Part shown: positions 17,122 to 27,825 of the stretch, piece after piece | Position numbering within the stretch: the stretch's first letter is position 1 | How the letters are laid out: the number at the start of each line of letters is the position of its first letter | Source of the DNA: Burkholderiales bacterium | Lineage (GTDB): Bacteria > Pseudomonadota > Gammaproteobacteria > Burkholderiales > Burkholderiaceae_F | Reading direction: 5' to 3' | Length of the DNA: 39,123 nt | Assembly: GCA_020355165.1 (NCBI GenBank) | Contig: CP070661.1 | Location: forward strand, 3,358,035 to 3,397,157 | Program-made: the position numbers and the translations under genes | Notes under the pieces: generated by a model | The model's database searches: none | Told to the model about the DNA's origin: nothing | The model's input: the letters and a program-made list of their open reading frames with translations, nothing else

Positions 17122-18075
17122 TCAGAACAGGCGCTTCAGGTCCATGCCGGCGTACAGCGCCGCCACCTGTTCGCCGTAGCCGTTGAACATCAGGGTCGGC
17201 CGGCGCCGCGAAAACAGTCCGCCCTCGCCCAGGCGCCGCTCGCTGGCCTGGCTCCAGCGCGGATGATCGACACTCGGGTTGACGTTCGAATAGAAGCCGT
17301 ACTCGCTGGGCGCCGACTTCTGCCAGCTGTTCACTGGCTGCCGCTCGACGAAACGGATGCGGACCAGAGACTTGGCACTCTTGAAGCCGTACTTCCAAGG
17401 CACGACGATCCGCAGCGGCGCGCCGTTCTGGTTCGGCAGCACCTCGCCGTACAGGCCGAAGGTGAGCAGTGTCAGCGGGTGCATTGCCTCGTCCAGCCGC
17501 AAGCCCTCCACGTACGGCCAGTCGATCACGCGCGACTGCAGGCCCGGCATCTGCTTCGGATCGGCCAGCGTCGTGAACTCGACGTACTTGGCATTACCGG
17601 TCGGCTCGACGCGCCGGATCAGTTCGGCCAGCGGATAGCCGACCCAGGGCACCACGACGGACCAGGCCTCGACGCAACGCAGCCGGTAGATCCGCTCCTC
17701 CATCGGCGCCAGCTTCAGCAGCTCGTCAATGTCGAAGTTGCGCGGCCGGCGCACCTCGCCGTCGACGGCAACCTGCCAGGGACGCGGGCGCAGCAGCTTC
17801 GGCGCGTGCTGCGCCGGGTCTTCCTTCTCGGTGCCGAACTCGTAGAAGTTGCAGTAGTTCGTCACCACCTCATAGGCGGCGGGCCGCTCCATCGTCGACA
17901 ACGCGCTGGGCCGGCCGGCCAGCCTGGCGGCGGGCTGCTTCTGTGCCGCCGCAACCCCGGTGGCGCCGAGGAGGCCGGCCGCCAATGCGGCCTGCACGAC
18001 CGATCGCCGTTCGCGCCAGACAGCCACCGGCGTGATCTCGGATGGTGCAATGTCGCTGCGGCGGCGGATCAGCAT
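17122..18075 (-). CDS. msrP: MsrP, periplasmic molybdopterin methionine sulfoxide reductase catalytic subunit
   Basis: Repairs oxidised methionines in periplasmic proteins with a mononuclear Mo-molybdopterin centre. The 317 residues start with an extended n-region and a Tat-type signal (R23-R24 before a hydrophobic Ala/Leu stretch ending at AAAQ). [10 protein letters not shown] and [14 protein letters not shown], with the Mo-ligand Cys134, are family hallmarks. [16 protein letters not shown] and RWSQASERR follow. ATG 18075 is supported by AGGAG six bases upstream. It forms an operon with msrQ. Confidence 0.96.
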   Translation of the reverse strand: MLIRRRSDIAPSEITPVAVWRERRSVVQAALAAGLLGATGVAAAQKQPAARLAGRPSALSTMERPAAYEVVTNYCNFYEFGTEKEDPAQHAPKLLRPRPWQVAVDGEVRRPRNFDIDELLKLAPMEERIYRLRCVEAWSVVVPWVGYPLAELIRRVEPTGNAKYVEFTTLADPKQMPGLQSRVIDWPYVEGLRLDEAMHPLTLLTFGLYGEVLPNQNGAPLRIVVPWKYGFKSAKSLVRIRFVERQPVNSWQKSAPSEYGFYSNVNPSVDHPRWSQASERRLGEGGLFSRRRPTLMFNGYGEQVAALYAGMDLKRLF

Positions 18076-18137
18076 GAAGGGCTCCTTGGGCGGCATCGTT
18101 GTGACAGTCGGCGGCAGAGGGCGAACCTTACTGCGCC

Positions 18138-18168
18138 GGCGGGGCGCCGGCTCGCTGCCGGCCCCGCC
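18138..18168 (+). other. Strong hairpin in the msrP-guaC divergent gap
   Basis: GGCGGG and CCCGCC arms enclose GCCGGC-TCGCT-GCCGGC, making a 12-bp stem with a 2-nt bulge. It lies about 68 bp before the guaC ATG and has no T-run. It could be in the guaC leader or simply reflect GC richness. The rest of the 161-bp gap holds no convincing promoter. Confidence 0.4.
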
Positions 18169-18236
18169 GACAGTCCAGGGTTCCGGCGCGACGGGCCCCT
18201 AAACTTGCAGCCGCGCGCCAGCCGGGAGAAAAGCCG

Positions 18237-19277
18237 ATGCACATCGAACACGAGGTCAGGCTCGACTACAAGGACGTGCTGATCCGCCCCAAGCGTTCGA
18301 CGCTGACTTCGCGCAGCGAAGTCGACATCAAGCGCGAGTTCGCGTTTCGCCACGCCAAGGCGACCTACGGGGGAATCCCGATCATCGCCGCCAACATGGA
18401 CACCATCGGCACCTTCGAGATGGCGCGGGCACTGGACCGCTTCGGGCTGTCGACCGCGCTGCACAAGCACTACGGCATCGAAGACTACGTGCGCTTCCTC
18501 GGCGGCCTCGAACGCAGGTCGGCGGCCTTCTACTCGATGGGCATCACCCGCGCCGACGAGGAAAAGTTCGAGGCGCTGGTGCGGGCCGCGCCGGGGGCGG
18601 TGCAGTACGTCTGCGTCGACGTCGCCAATGGCTACCACGAGAACTTCGTCACCTTCGTCACCCGCCTGCGCGGCCGCCACCCGGACCTGGTGATCATGGC
18701 CGGCAACGTCGTCACCGGGGAAATGACCGAGGAGCTGATCCTTTCCGGCGCCGACATCGTCAAGGTCGGCATTGGCCCCGGCTCGGTGTGCACCACCCGC
18801 AGCCTCACCGGCGTGGGCTACCCGCAGCTGTCGGCGGTGATCGAGTGCGCCGATGCCGCGCACGGTCTCGGCGGTCACATCTGTGCCGATGGCGGCTGCG
18901 CCACGCCGGGCGACGTCGCCAAGGCGTTCGGCGGCGGGGCCGACTTCGTGATGCTGGGCGGCATGCTGGCAGGTCACGACGAATGCGGCGGCGAGGTCAT
19001 CGAACGCAACGGCGAGAAACTGCAGCGCTTCTACGGCATGAGCAGTCGCGCGGCGATGGAGCTCTATTCAGGCGGCGTCGCCGAGTACCGGGCGGCCGAG
19101 GGCCGGGAGGTGCTGGTGCCGTACCGGGGCGAGGTCGCCCGTACGGTGCAGGAGATCCTCGGCGGCGTGCGCTCGGCCTGCACCTACGTCGGCGCGCGCC
19201 GCCTGAAGGAGCTGTCGAAGCGGACCACCTTCATCCGCGTCACCCAGCAGGTCAACGAAGTGTTCGGCCGGCCTTAA
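18237..19277 (+). CDS. guaC: GMP reductase
   Basis: Reduces GMP to IMP with NADPH, rebalancing purine pools. The 346 residues match the length of E. coli GuaC. The catalytic Cys185 lies in [42 protein letters not shown] and the [11 protein letters not shown] loop distinguish it from IMP dehydrogenase, and no CBS insert is present. ATG 18237 has GGGAG eight bases upstream. It stands alone between msrP (divergent) and cytochrome c4 (convergent). Confidence 0.96.
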   Translation: MHIEHEVRLDYKDVLIRPKRSTLTSRSEVDIKREFAFRHAKATYGGIPIIAANMDTIGTFEMARALDRFGLSTALHKHYGIEDYVRFLGGLERRSAAFYSMGITRADEEKFEALVRAAPGAVQYVCVDVANGYHENFVTFVTRLRGRHPDLVIMAGNVVTGEMTEELILSGADIVKVGIGPGSVCTTRSLTGVGYPQLSAVIECADAAHGLGGHICADGGCATPGDVAKAFGGGADFVMLGGMLAGHDECGGEVIERNGEKLQRFYGMSSRAAMELYSGGVAEYRAAEGREVLVPYRGEVARTVQEILGGVRSACTYVGARRLKELSKRTTFIRVTQQVNEVFGRP

Positions 19278-19304
19278 TCCTGCCGCCGGCCGGCACTTGA
19301 CCCC

Positions 19305-19964
19305 TCAGCGCAGCCCGGCGACGTAGTCGGCGACCGCGTTCATCTCGGCGTCGTTCAGGCGCGCCGCGATCTGCGCCATCTGAACGCTGTTGCGCCGGGT
19401 GCCGTCGTGGAAGGCCTTCAGCTGGGCGACGGTGTACTCGGCATGCTGGCCGGCCAGCCGCGGGTACTGCGCGGGAATGCCGGCGCCGTTGGGGCTGTGG
19501 CAGCCGCTGCAGGCCGGCACGTTCCGCTCGGGGATGCCGGCCCGGTAGATGCGCTGGCCGGCCTCGAGCGTGTCACGGTTGCGCGCCACGCCGGGCTTGT
19601 GCGGCTGGCCGGCGTAAAACGCGGCCACGTGCACGCGATCGGCGGCCGAGATGCCGCCGAGGATGCCGGACATGACACTGTTGACGCGCGCGCCCTTGTC
19701 GCCTGCTGCCCTGGCGTAGTCGTTCAGCTGCTTGAGCAGGTACGCGGCGTCCTGCCCGGACAGTTTCGGGTTGGCGGCGATCGTCGAGTTGCCGTCGGCG
19801 CCATGGCAGGCGGCGCAGATCGAGCTGGCGATCTCCTGGCCGCGTTTCAGGTCCGGCTTGGCCGCCGGCCTGTCCTGCGCGAGCGCGGCAAGCGGCATTG
19901 CCAGCGCGACCGCGGCGGTCGCGAGGATGCGTCCACACCTGACGGGACGCATCGGAACGATCAT
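19305..19964 (-). CDS. Diheme cytochrome c4
   Basis: A periplasmic electron carrier with two class I c-type domains, often feeding cbb3-type or other terminal oxidases. The 219-residue precursor has a signal peptide ending near LAALAQ. Heme sites are CAACH (50-54) and CSGCH (152-156), each followed by GxxG-type loops (HGADGNS, HSPNGAG), with methionines available as distal ligands. Starts at 19973, 19964 and 19952 are all possible; 19964 was preferred for a nearby GAGA. It is divergent from engB, the usual arrangement in Burkholderiales. Confidence 0.94.
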   Translation of the reverse strand: MIVPMRPVRCGRILATAAVALAMPLAALAQDRPAAKPDLKRGQEIASSICAACHGADGNSTIAANPKLSGQDAAYLLKQLNDYARAAGDKGARVNSVMSGILGGISAADRVHVAAFYAGQPHKPGVARNRDTLEAGQRIYRAGIPERNVPACSGCHSPNGAGIPAQYPRLAGQHAEYTVAQLKAFHDGTRRNSVQMAQIAARLNDAEMNAVADYVAGLR

Positions 19965-19973
19965 GGATCTCAT

Positions 19974-20102
19974 GGCCAATTGTTGTCGATGTGCAGGCGC
20001 CGGCGCCGTCGGGGTCGTCGGATCGAAGCCGCGTATTCTACTGGAGCCGCCAGCGGCAACCGGTGCTGATGCCGCTCTGACCCGCCTGCCCATCCCTCGA
20101 CC
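19974..20102. promoter_or_regulatory. Divergent gap between cytochrome c4 and engB
   Basis: Positions 20034-20040 read TATTCTA, which gives TATTCT on the plus strand and TAGAAT on the minus strand. Either could be a -10 box for the divergent genes. No good -35 box is seen at the right distance on either side, so this remains tentative. Confidence 0.25.
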
Positions 20103-21939
<1,837 letters not shown>

Positions 21940-21946
21940 ACCGCCG

Positions 21947-23131
21947 ATGATCTGGCTGCACATCCAGCCGGAGGTCGCGATCCGCCTCGATGCGGCGCCG
22001 ACGGCGCCTGCCGCCACCGGCTTCTACTGGCTCGACCTGACGCACGACGAACTGGGCGCTGACCCCGAGGCGCTGCGCGCCGTGGCCGCCGCAGTTGCCG
22101 GCTCGCGCATCGATGAGCTGCACCTGCGCGACGCGGCCAACCTGCAGCACCCCTCGTACTACGGTTCGACCGCCGAATACGAGATGCTGATCTTCCGCAA
22201 GCTGACGCCCGGCGACGATCGCAGCCTGGCGCCGCTCGCCGACGTCGGTCATCTGCCCGAGCAGCGCAGCCGCGGCCGCCGGCTGCAGCCGATCGTCACG
22301 CGCCCGGTGACCTTCTTCCTGTTCGAGCGGCTGCTGGTGACGGTCGGCAACGCCGGCTCGCACACGATCGAGCAGGTCAGGCAGCGGCTGCTGGAGACGA
22401 AGGCACGCGCGGGCGCCAGACAGACTGCAGCCGGCGGCGGCGAGGCCCCGGTCACCCGCCTGCCACAGCGGCCGGAAGACCTGATGCTGCGGCTGGTCAA
22501 CGGCATGGTCGATCGCTATCTGCAGCTTCGTCAGCCGCTGACCGACCGTCTCGACCGCTGGCAGCGCGAGCTTTTCGACCGTCGCGGCTCGTTCGAGGAC
22601 TGGCCGGCACTGCTCGATGCGCGCATCGAGCTGCGGCGGCTGCAGAACCTGTGCGAGGAGCAGCGCGACGCAGTGCAGGAGCTGCGCGACGAGTACCTGG
22701 AAAGCGCGCCCCAGGCTCAGCTCAGCGATGCCTACCTGGTGCGGGTCGCCGATGTGATCGAACACATCGAGCGGGTGCTCAGCCACGCCGGCCGGCTGGA
22801 GAACTCGATCGAATCAGCCGTGCAGCTGCACTTCTCGGCCACCGCCCACCGAACGAACAAGATCATGCGCATCCTGACGGTGATCACGGCGGTGTTTGCG
22901 CCACTGACGCTGGTGGCCGGCCTGTGGGGGATGAACTTCGAACGCATCCCCGGCGCGCGGCATCCGTACGGCTTCATGCTGATGATCGCCACCATGACGG
23001 TGCTGACCGTGATGCTGGTGATCCTGCTGTGGGTCCGCCGTGTGCTGACCGATCGTCCGAGCGGCCTGGGTCGCTGGTGGCGGCGTCGGCTGCGCGAGCA
23101 GGATCCCGGCCGGTCGATGCGCGCGCCCTGA
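21947..23131 (+). CDS. CorA-family divalent metal ion transporter
   Basis: A 394-residue inner-membrane channel of the CorA (2-TM-GxN) family, probably for Mg2+ or another divalent ion. The long cytoplasmic N-terminal domain ends in charged helices (about 190-290). TM1 ends with the signature WGMNFE and TM2 follows after a short periplasmic loop, with a basic Arg-rich tail. The GMN motif is intact. It starts 7 bp after hemB and is probably co-transcribed with it. The ion carried cannot be told from sequence, so no symbol is given. Confidence 0.9.
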   Translation: MIWLHIQPEVAIRLDAAPTAPAATGFYWLDLTHDELGADPEALRAVAAAVAGSRIDELHLRDAANLQHPSYYGSTAEYEMLIFRKLTPGDDRSLAPLADVGHLPEQRSRGRRLQPIVTRPVTFFLFERLLVTVGNAGSHTIEQVRQRLLETKARAGARQTAAGGGEAPVTRLPQRPEDLMLRLVNGMVDRYLQLRQPLTDRLDRWQRELFDRRGSFEDWPALLDARIELRRLQNLCEEQRDAVQELRDEYLESAPQAQLSDAYLVRVADVIEHIERVLSHAGRLENSIESAVQLHFSATAHRTNKIMRILTVITAVFAPLTLVAGLWGMNFERIPGARHPYGFMLMIATMTVLTVMLVILLWVRRVLTDRPSGLGRWWRRRLREQDPGRSMRAP

Positions 23132-23148
23132 GGCGGCCGGCCGGCCCG

Positions 23149-23550
23149 TCACTCGCCGTCCGATGCCGGCCGGCGTACCGACCGCAGCGCGCGCCCCTCG
23201 CCTTTGGTCGGACGCCCCTTGATCGACCGCGCCGGCTCGGCCGCATAGCGCAGCGTCTCGCGGCGCTTGTCGCGGCGCATCCGGCTGTCGGCGGTCTCCT
23301 CGTACAGCTGCCGGGCCAGCGGCGCCGGTCCGCGCTGCGCCGACAGCGCACGGATCACGTACTCGAGCTGCAGTCCGCCGGCAAGCACGTCGACCCGGTC
23401 ACCTACCCGAGCCTCGCGCGCCGGCTTTACGCGCTCGCCGTTGACCCGCACGCGCCCGAGCTCGACCGCATCGGCCGCGAGCGTGCGCGTCCTGAACAAG
23501 CGCGCGGCCCACAGCCACTTGTCGATGCGGATACGCCCGGCTGCCTCCAT
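23149..23550 (-). CDS. hslR: RNA-binding S4-domain protein, Hsp15-like
   Basis: Hsp15 binds 50S subunits carrying a stalled nascent chain and helps recycle them. The 133 residues equal the length of E. coli Hsp15. An S4 domain spans about 6-60 (IRIDKWLWAARLFRTRTLAADAV then GRVRVNG), followed by a basic tail with MRRDKRRE and KGRPTKGEGR. ATG 23550 begins the conserved region. It lies 113 bp downstream of cutA and converges on the corA-like gene. Confidence 0.88.
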   Translation of the reverse strand: MEAAGRIRIDKWLWAARLFRTRTLAADAVELGRVRVNGERVKPAREARVGDRVDVLAGGLQLEYVIRALSAQRGPAPLARQLYEETADSRMRRDKRRETLRYAAEPARSIKGRPTKGEGRALRSVRRPASDGE

Positions 23551-23663
23551 CGCGGCGATGATAGTTGCGGCGGCGCCCGTGCCGGCGCGCAAGCGCGGCG
23601 GGGCCCGGCTCGACGCACGGCCGAGCCTGACGCCAACGACGTGTTCAGCCAGGCGTGGCCGGC

Positions 23664-23999
23664 TCAGGCCACCATCGGCGGCGTGGTTTCCTCGGCGACC
23701 CAGCGCAGGTAGGAGGCCAGCCCGACCGCCACCGGGAAGGCGATGATCTCGGGCACCGTGTAAGGGTGCATCTGACGGATCGCCTCCTCGACGGCCGGAT
23801 AGCGCTCGCGCGTGCTCTTGATCAGCAGCGGCACTTCGACCGCCCGCTCCACCGAACCCTGCCAGCGATAGGTCGACTCCATCGCCGGCAGCACGTTGAC
23901 GCAGGCGGCCAGCCGGTTCTCGACCAGCGACGCGGCGATGCGGTCGGCGGTCTCCTCATCCGGGCAGTTGGTCAGCACCAGCAGCACTTCGGCGGGCAA
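23664..23999 (-). CDS. cutA: Divalent-cation tolerance protein CutA
   Basis: A small trimeric cytoplasmic protein linked to copper and divalent-cation tolerance; its molecular role is still unclear. The 111 residues show the family core: NCPDEETADRIAASLVENRLAACVNV, STYRWQGSVE, LLIKSTRERYPAVEEAIRQMHPYTVPEI, and SYLRWV. The chosen start is TTG 23999, which has GGAGG four bases upstream and gives the normal length; no in-frame ATG fits. The gene follows rplQ after a 150-bp hairpin-rich gap. Confidence 0.9.
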   Translation of the reverse strand: MPAEVLLVLTNCPDEETADRIAASLVENRLAACVNVLPAMESTYRWQGSVERAVEVPLLIKSTRERYPAVEEAIRQMHPYTVPEIIAFPVAVGLASYLRWVAEETTPPMVA

Positions 24000-24149
24000 G
24001 ATGCCTCCTCGTCGTGAGGACCGTTCGAAACTCCAACGGGACGCCGCAGGCGGCGAAGCCGCTTGCCGCCCGCGCTGCCGCGGCAGTTTCAGCCGCAGCG
24101 CCACGGCACCGCTGCGGCCGGCCGGTCACGGCCGCCGGGCGGTGCCCGG
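24000..24149 (-). other. rplQ-cutA gap with several hairpins
   Basis: The end of the alpha operon holds a 9-bp stem with a 9-nt loop (24092-24118, core CCGCAGCG/CGCTGCGG), a perfect palindrome CTGCCGCGGCAG (24075-24086), and CGCCGC-AG-GCGGCG (24042-24055). None has a clear T-run on the minus strand, so a Rho-independent terminator is not supported, but the cluster could act as a processing or Rho-linked boundary. Confidence 0.4.
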
Positions 24150-24548
24150 TTACTCGGCCTCTTCCGCGCCTTCGGCGGCTGCCGGCGCCTCGGGACGGTC
24201 GACCAGTTCCATCAGCGCCATCGGCGCGTTGTCGCCAACCCGGAAGCCGAACTTCAGGATGCGCGTGTAGCCGCCGTTGCGGCTCTTGTAGCGCGGGCCG
24301 AGTTCATCGAACAGCTTCACCACCATCTCGCGGTCGCGCAGCCGGTTGAAGGCCAGGCGGCGATTGGCCACCGTCGGCTCCTTGGCCAGCGTGATCAGCG
24401 GCTCGACCACGCGCCGCAGTTCCTTTGCCTTCGGCAGCGTCGTCTTGATGCGCTCGTGGCGCAGCAGCGAGTTCGACATGTTGCGCAGCATCGCCAGCCG
24501 ATGGCTGCTGGTGCGGTTCAGTTTCCGCAATCCGTGTCCGTGGCGCAT
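24150..24548 (-). CDS. rplQ: 50S ribosomal protein L17
   Basis: A 132-residue large-subunit protein near the exit tunnel and the last gene of the alpha operon. [39 protein letters not shown] and [19 protein letters not shown] are diagnostic. The acidic Glu/Ala tail is slightly longer than in E. coli. It is separated from rpoA by an unusually long 186-bp gap. Confidence 0.98.
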   Translation of the reverse strand: MRHGHGLRKLNRTSSHRLAMLRNMSNSLLRHERIKTTLPKAKELRRVVEPLITLAKEPTVANRRLAFNRLRDREMVVKLFDELGPRYKSRNGGYTRILKFGFRVGDNAPMALMELVDRPEAPAAAEGAEEAE

Positions 24549-24734
24549 TTCGTTGTTCCTTTCAGTCTTGGTTGACGCCGACTCTTCGATCCCTGCGACG
24601 GGCGGGTCGGTTGGGGTGAGGCTGTTTCTGCCAGATCCGGCATGGGGCCAGTTCCGTCAACGGCCGCCCCTTCCGGGGCTTAGCTTGCCTGCGGCAAGTT
24701 AGCCTGCGACGAAATCGGCCGCGCCTGCTCCGCC
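24549..24734 (-). other. Long rpoA-rplQ gap with two adjacent hairpins
   Basis: Side by side are GCCCC-TTCC-GGGGC (24666-24679) and CTTGCC-TGC-GGCAAG (24684-24698). Neither is followed by a T-run on the minus strand. TTGACG further down the minus strand has no acceptable -10 partner, so no promoter is called. Confidence 0.4.
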
Positions 24735-25721
24735 CTATTTCTCCAGGCCGGCGGGCGGCCAGTTTTCCAGCTTCATGCCGAGGGTCAGGCCGCGTGCGGC
24801 CAGCACCTCCTTGATCTCGTTCAGCGACTTGCGTCCCAGATTGGGCGTCTTCAGCAGCTCGTTCTCGGTGCGCTGGATCAGGTCGCCGATGTAGAAGATG
24901 TTCTCCGCCTTCAGGCAGTTGGCCGAGCGGACCGTCAGTTCGAGGTCGTCGACCGGACGCAGCAGGATCGGATCGACCTGGGCCGCCGCGCGCGCGCCGC
25001 CGGCGCCGAGCGGCTCGGCCACGCCCTCGAGGGCTGCGAACACCGACAGCTGCTCGACCAGCAGGCGGGCCGACTGGCGAACCGCCTCTTCCGGCGTGAT
25101 GGCGCCGTTGGTCTCGATCGTCATCACCAGCTTGTCCAGATCGGTGCGCTGCTCGACACGGGCGCTTTCCACCGTGTACGACACGCGCTTGATCGGCGAG
25201 AACGACGCGTCCATCACGATGCGGCCGATCGTCTTCGAGTGATCGTCGCGGAACGCGCGCAGGTTGCCCGGCACGTAGCCGCGACCCATCTCGACCTTGA
25301 TCTGCATCTCCAGCCGGCCGCCGCCGGTCAGGTGCGCGATCACGTGATCCGGGTTGATGACCTCGACGTCGTGCGGCAGCTCGATGTCGGCGGCGGTGAC
25401 CAGCCCTTCGCCCTCCTTGCGCAGTGTCAGCGTCACCTCCTCGCGGTTGTGCAGCTTGAAAACGACGCCCTTGAGGTTGAGCAGGATGTCGACCACGTCC
25501 TCGCGGACGCCGGGCACGGTCGAATACTCGTGCACCACACCGGCGATCTGCGCCTCGGTCGGCGCATAGCCGATCATCGACGACAGCAGGATGCGGCGCA
25601 GCGCGTTGCCCAGCGTGTGGCCGTAGCCGCGCTCGAATGGCTCCATCGTGACGACGGCGGCGTTGGTTCCGCTCGCCTCGACCTCGATGGCGCGCGGCTT
25701 GAGCATTGCAGTAGCTGACAT
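24735..25721 (-). CDS. rpoA: RNA polymerase alpha subunit
   Basis: Assembly scaffold and regulator contact of RNA polymerase, 328 residues. The N-terminal dimerisation domain shows [20 protein letters not shown]; the C-terminal domain has [18 protein letters not shown] and [16 protein letters not shown], which contact UP-element DNA and activators. The start [15 protein letters not shown] is normal for betaproteobacteria apart from a few residues. It lies in the alpha operon after rpsD. Confidence 0.98.
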   Translation of the reverse strand: MSATAMLKPRAIEVEASGTNAAVVTMEPFERGYGHTLGNALRRILLSSMIGYAPTEAQIAGVVHEYSTVPGVREDVVDILLNLKGVVFKLHNREEVTLTLRKEGEGLVTAADIELPHDVEVINPDHVIAHLTGGGRLEMQIKVEMGRGYVPGNLRAFRDDHSKTIGRIVMDASFSPIKRVSYTVESARVEQRTDLDKLVMTIETNGAITPEEAVRQSARLLVEQLSVFAALEGVAEPLGAGGARAAAQVDPILLRPVDDLELTVRSANCLKAENIFYIGDLIQRTENELLKTPNLGRKSLNEIKEVLAARGLTLGMKLENWPPAGLEK

Positions 25722-25861
25722 GAACGATCCCTTTTCAATACCCTCGGCTCGTTACACCGATAAGGCTGATGGATGGTCGGGGGCAGGTTGACGGCCGCCC
25801 CAGCGCCGGAAAACTGTGGTGGCCGGTCTCGCCGCAGGCGACACCGGCGGCGCACTCCTCG
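25722..25861 (-). other. rpsD-rpoA gap with a very stable hairpin
   Basis: At 25822-25848, GCCGGT and ACCGGC arms enclose a TCGCC/GGCGA stem with a GCA loop: 11 bp with one mismatch and no bulge. On the minus strand a GTTTTCC stretch follows about nine bases later, so weak termination or attenuation between rpsD and rpoA is possible. Confidence 0.45.
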
Positions 25862-26485
25862 TTATCGCGAGTAAAGCTCGACGACCAGCGATTCGTTGAC
25901 GTCCTGGGCGACCTCGTCGCGCTCGGGCAGGTTCTTGAACTTGCCCTCCATTTTCTTCGCGTCGACCTCGACCCACGACGGCAGGCCAGACTGCTCGGCC
26001 AGCGACAGCGCCTCGGCGACGCGGCCCTGTTTCTTGGCCTTCTCGCGCACGCTGATGACGTCGCCCGGCTTGACCAGCATCGACGGGATGCTCGCCGTCT
26101 CGCCGTTCAGCGCGATGGCGCGGTGAGACACCAGCTGCCGCGCCTCGGCCCGCGTCGAGCCGAAGCCCATCCGGTAGACGACGTTGTCGAGCCGCGACTC
26201 GAGCAGCCCGATCAGGGTCGCCCCGGTGTTGCCCTTGCGCCGGGCCGCCTCCTGGAAGTAGCGGCGGAACTGTCGCTCGAGCACGCCGTACATGCGCTTG
26301 ACCTTCTGCTTCTCGCGCAGCTGCACGCCGTAGTCGGACATGCGTGCGCCCGAGATGCGGCCGTGCTGGCCGGGCTTGGAGTCGGCCTTGCACTTGGTGT
26401 CGAGCGCGCGGCGCGCGCTCTTCAGGAAGAGGTCGGTGCCTTCGCGACGCGAAAGCTTCAGTTTTGCTCCGGTATGGCGAGCCAT
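25862..26485 (-). CDS. rpsD: 30S ribosomal protein S4
   Basis: A primary 16S rRNA binder and, in enterobacteria, the translational repressor of the alpha operon. The 207 residues lack the zinc-type cysteine set. [23 protein letters not shown] and an S4 domain ([30 protein letters not shown]) are clear. It is 124 bp from rpsK. Confidence 0.98.
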   Translation of the reverse strand: MARHTGAKLKLSRREGTDLFLKSARRALDTKCKADSKPGQHGRISGARMSDYGVQLREKQKVKRMYGVLERQFRRYFQEAARRKGNTGATLIGLLESRLDNVVYRMGFGSTRAEARQLVSHRAIALNGETASIPSMLVKPGDVISVREKAKKQGRVAEALSLAEQSGLPSWVEVDAKKMEGKFKNLPERDEVAQDVNESLVVELYSR

Positions 26486-26609
26486 TTTCTGTTTCCTATC
26501 CTGCAGTGGTCTGCATTAAGTCCGCGCTGCTGCCGCGCGGCCGCCCGAGGCGGCTGCGGTCAGTACGCCGACACAAGGTTGTCGATACCCATCGCGACCG
26601 TCTCCCTCA
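26486..26609 (-). other. rpsK-rpsD gap with a GC-rich hairpin
   Basis: GCCGCC-CGA-GGCGGC lies near the middle of the gap and extends to about 10 bp with a wobble pair. Such a gap is long for this point of the alpha operon. No promoter is evident. Confidence 0.35.
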
Positions 26610-27020
26610 CTAGACGCGACGACGTTTCGGCGGCCGGCAGCCGTTGTGCGGCACCGGAGTTACGTCCTGGATCGAGGCGATCCGCAGGCCGAGCGCGTTC
26701 AGCGCGCGCACGCTCGACTCGCGGCCGGGGCCCGGCCCCTTGATGCGGACCTCCAGGTTCTTGACGCCGCACTCCATGGCCATGCGGCCGGCCTGCTCGG
26801 CAGCCACCTGCGCCGCGAACGGCGTCGATTTGCGCGAGCCCTTGAACCCCTGGCCGCCGGAGCTGGCCCACGACAGGGCGTTGCCCTGCCGGTCGGTGAT
26901 CGTGATGATGGTGTTGTTGAACGACGCGTGCACGTGGGCGATGCCCTCGGCGACGTTCTTCTTGACCTTCTTGCGCGCGCGCTGCGCGGAAACCTGCTGC
27001 GGGGTGGGGTTCTTGGCCAT
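26610..27020 (-). CDS. rpsK: 30S ribosomal protein S11
   Basis: A 136-residue platform protein of the small subunit. [40 protein letters not shown] and the basic end [11 protein letters not shown] are diagnostic. Member of the alpha operon, 24 bp after rpsM. Confidence 0.98.
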   Translation of the reverse strand: MAKNPTPQQVSAQRARKKVKKNVAEGIAHVHASFNNTIITITDRQGNALSWASSGGQGFKGSRKSTPFAAQVAAEQAGRMAMECGVKNLEVRIKGPGPGRESSVRALNALGLRIASIQDVTPVPHNGCRPPKRRRV

Positions 27021-27044
27021 TGGCGTTGCTTCTCCGGTCTGTGC

Positions 27045-27416
27045 TTAGGCGGACTTCTTCAGGGCCACACCGGCCTTGCGCGGCCCCTTGCGGGTACGGG
27101 CATTGGTGCGCGTGCGCTGGCCACGCACCGGCAGCCCCCGGCGGTGACGCATGCCGCGGTAGCAACCGAGGTCGATCAGGCGCTTGATCGACAGCTGGAT
27201 CTCGCGGCGCAGGTCGCCTTCGACCGCCACCCGGCCGATCGCATCGCGGATGCGCTCGAGCTCGCCGTCGGTCAGTTCCTTGACCTTCTTGCTGTGCGGC
27301 ACGCCGGCCGCATCGAGAATCGCGCGCGCGCGCGCCCGGCCAATACCGTAGATCGCCGTCAGGCCGATTTCGGCGTGCTGGTGCGGCGGGATGTTGATGC
27401 CTGCAATACGAGCCAT
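27045..27416 (-). CDS. rpsM: 30S ribosomal protein S13
   Basis: A 123-residue head protein of the small subunit that contacts tRNA and forms intersubunit bridges. [26 protein letters not shown] and [26 protein letters not shown] are clear, with a KKSA end. First gene of the alpha set, 34 bp after rpmJ, with no separate promoter seen. Confidence 0.98.
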   Translation of the reverse strand: MARIAGINIPPHQHAEIGLTAIYGIGRARARAILDAAGVPHSKKVKELTDGELERIRDAIGRVAVEGDLRREIQLSIKRLIDLGCYRGMRHRRGLPVRGQRTRTNARTRKGPRKAGVALKKSA

Positions 27417-27450
27417 CTCGTGACCTCAGTTCGCGTTGTCGAGCCTGCGC

Positions 27451-27564
27451 CTAGCCCTGGCGCTGCTTGTGCCGCGGGTCGGAACAGATCACCCGCACCA
27501 CGCGGTTGCGTCGGATGATCTTGCACTTGCGGCACATCTTCTTGACCGAAGCATTGACCTTCAT
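27451..27564 (-). CDS. rpmJ: 50S ribosomal protein L36
   Basis: A 37-residue protein, [20 protein letters not shown] followed by [17 protein letters not shown]. The zinc ligands Cys11, Cys14, Cys27 and His32 are all present, so this is the zinc-binding form. It lies between infA and rpsM, as usual in betaproteobacteria, and ends in TAG. Confidence 0.97.
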   Translation of the reverse strand: MKVNASVKKMCRKCKIIRRNRVVRVICSDPRHKQRQG

Positions 27565-27581
27565 CGGTTTCTCCTGCCGCG

Positions 27582-27800
27582 CTACTTGGCGCGGAAAACG
27601 ATCCTTGCCCTCGTCAGGTCGTACGGCGTCAGTTCGACCGTGACCTTGTCGCCCGGCAGGATGCGGATGTAGTGCATCCGCATCTTTCCCGAGATGTGGC
27701 CGAGCACGACGTGTCCGTTCTCCAGCTTGACGCGAAAGGTCGCGTTGGGCAGGTTCTCGAGTACCTCGCCCTGCATCTGGATCACGTCGTCCTTGGACAT
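27582..27800 (-). CDS. infA: Translation initiation factor IF-1
   Basis: A 72-residue OB-fold protein that blocks the A site during initiation. [39 protein letters not shown] and the end [12 protein letters not shown] are typical. Its location between secY and rpmJ is a betaproteobacterial trait; in E. coli infA lies elsewhere. Confidence 0.97.
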   Translation of the reverse strand: MSKDDVIQMQGEVLENLPNATFRVKLENGHVVLGHISGKMRMHYIRILPGDKVTVELTPYDLTRARIVFRAK

Positions 27801-27825
27801 CGACCCCGCCGGCCCGTTCGCCGCC

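Noticed and set aside
19278..19304. A bidirectional terminator between guaC and cytochrome c4
   Set aside because: The TGCCG/CGGCA stem is only 5 bp and has no T-run on either side.
24600..24660. A promoter for rplQ starting at TTGACG in the rpoA-rplQ gap
   Set aside because: The only -10 sequence at the right distance is GATCTG, which is not acceptable.
26570..26602. A 10-codon ORF (MGIDNLVSAY) with GGGAG upstream, after rpsK
   Set aside because: Too short to judge, the spacing of nine bases is poor and no similarity is recognised.
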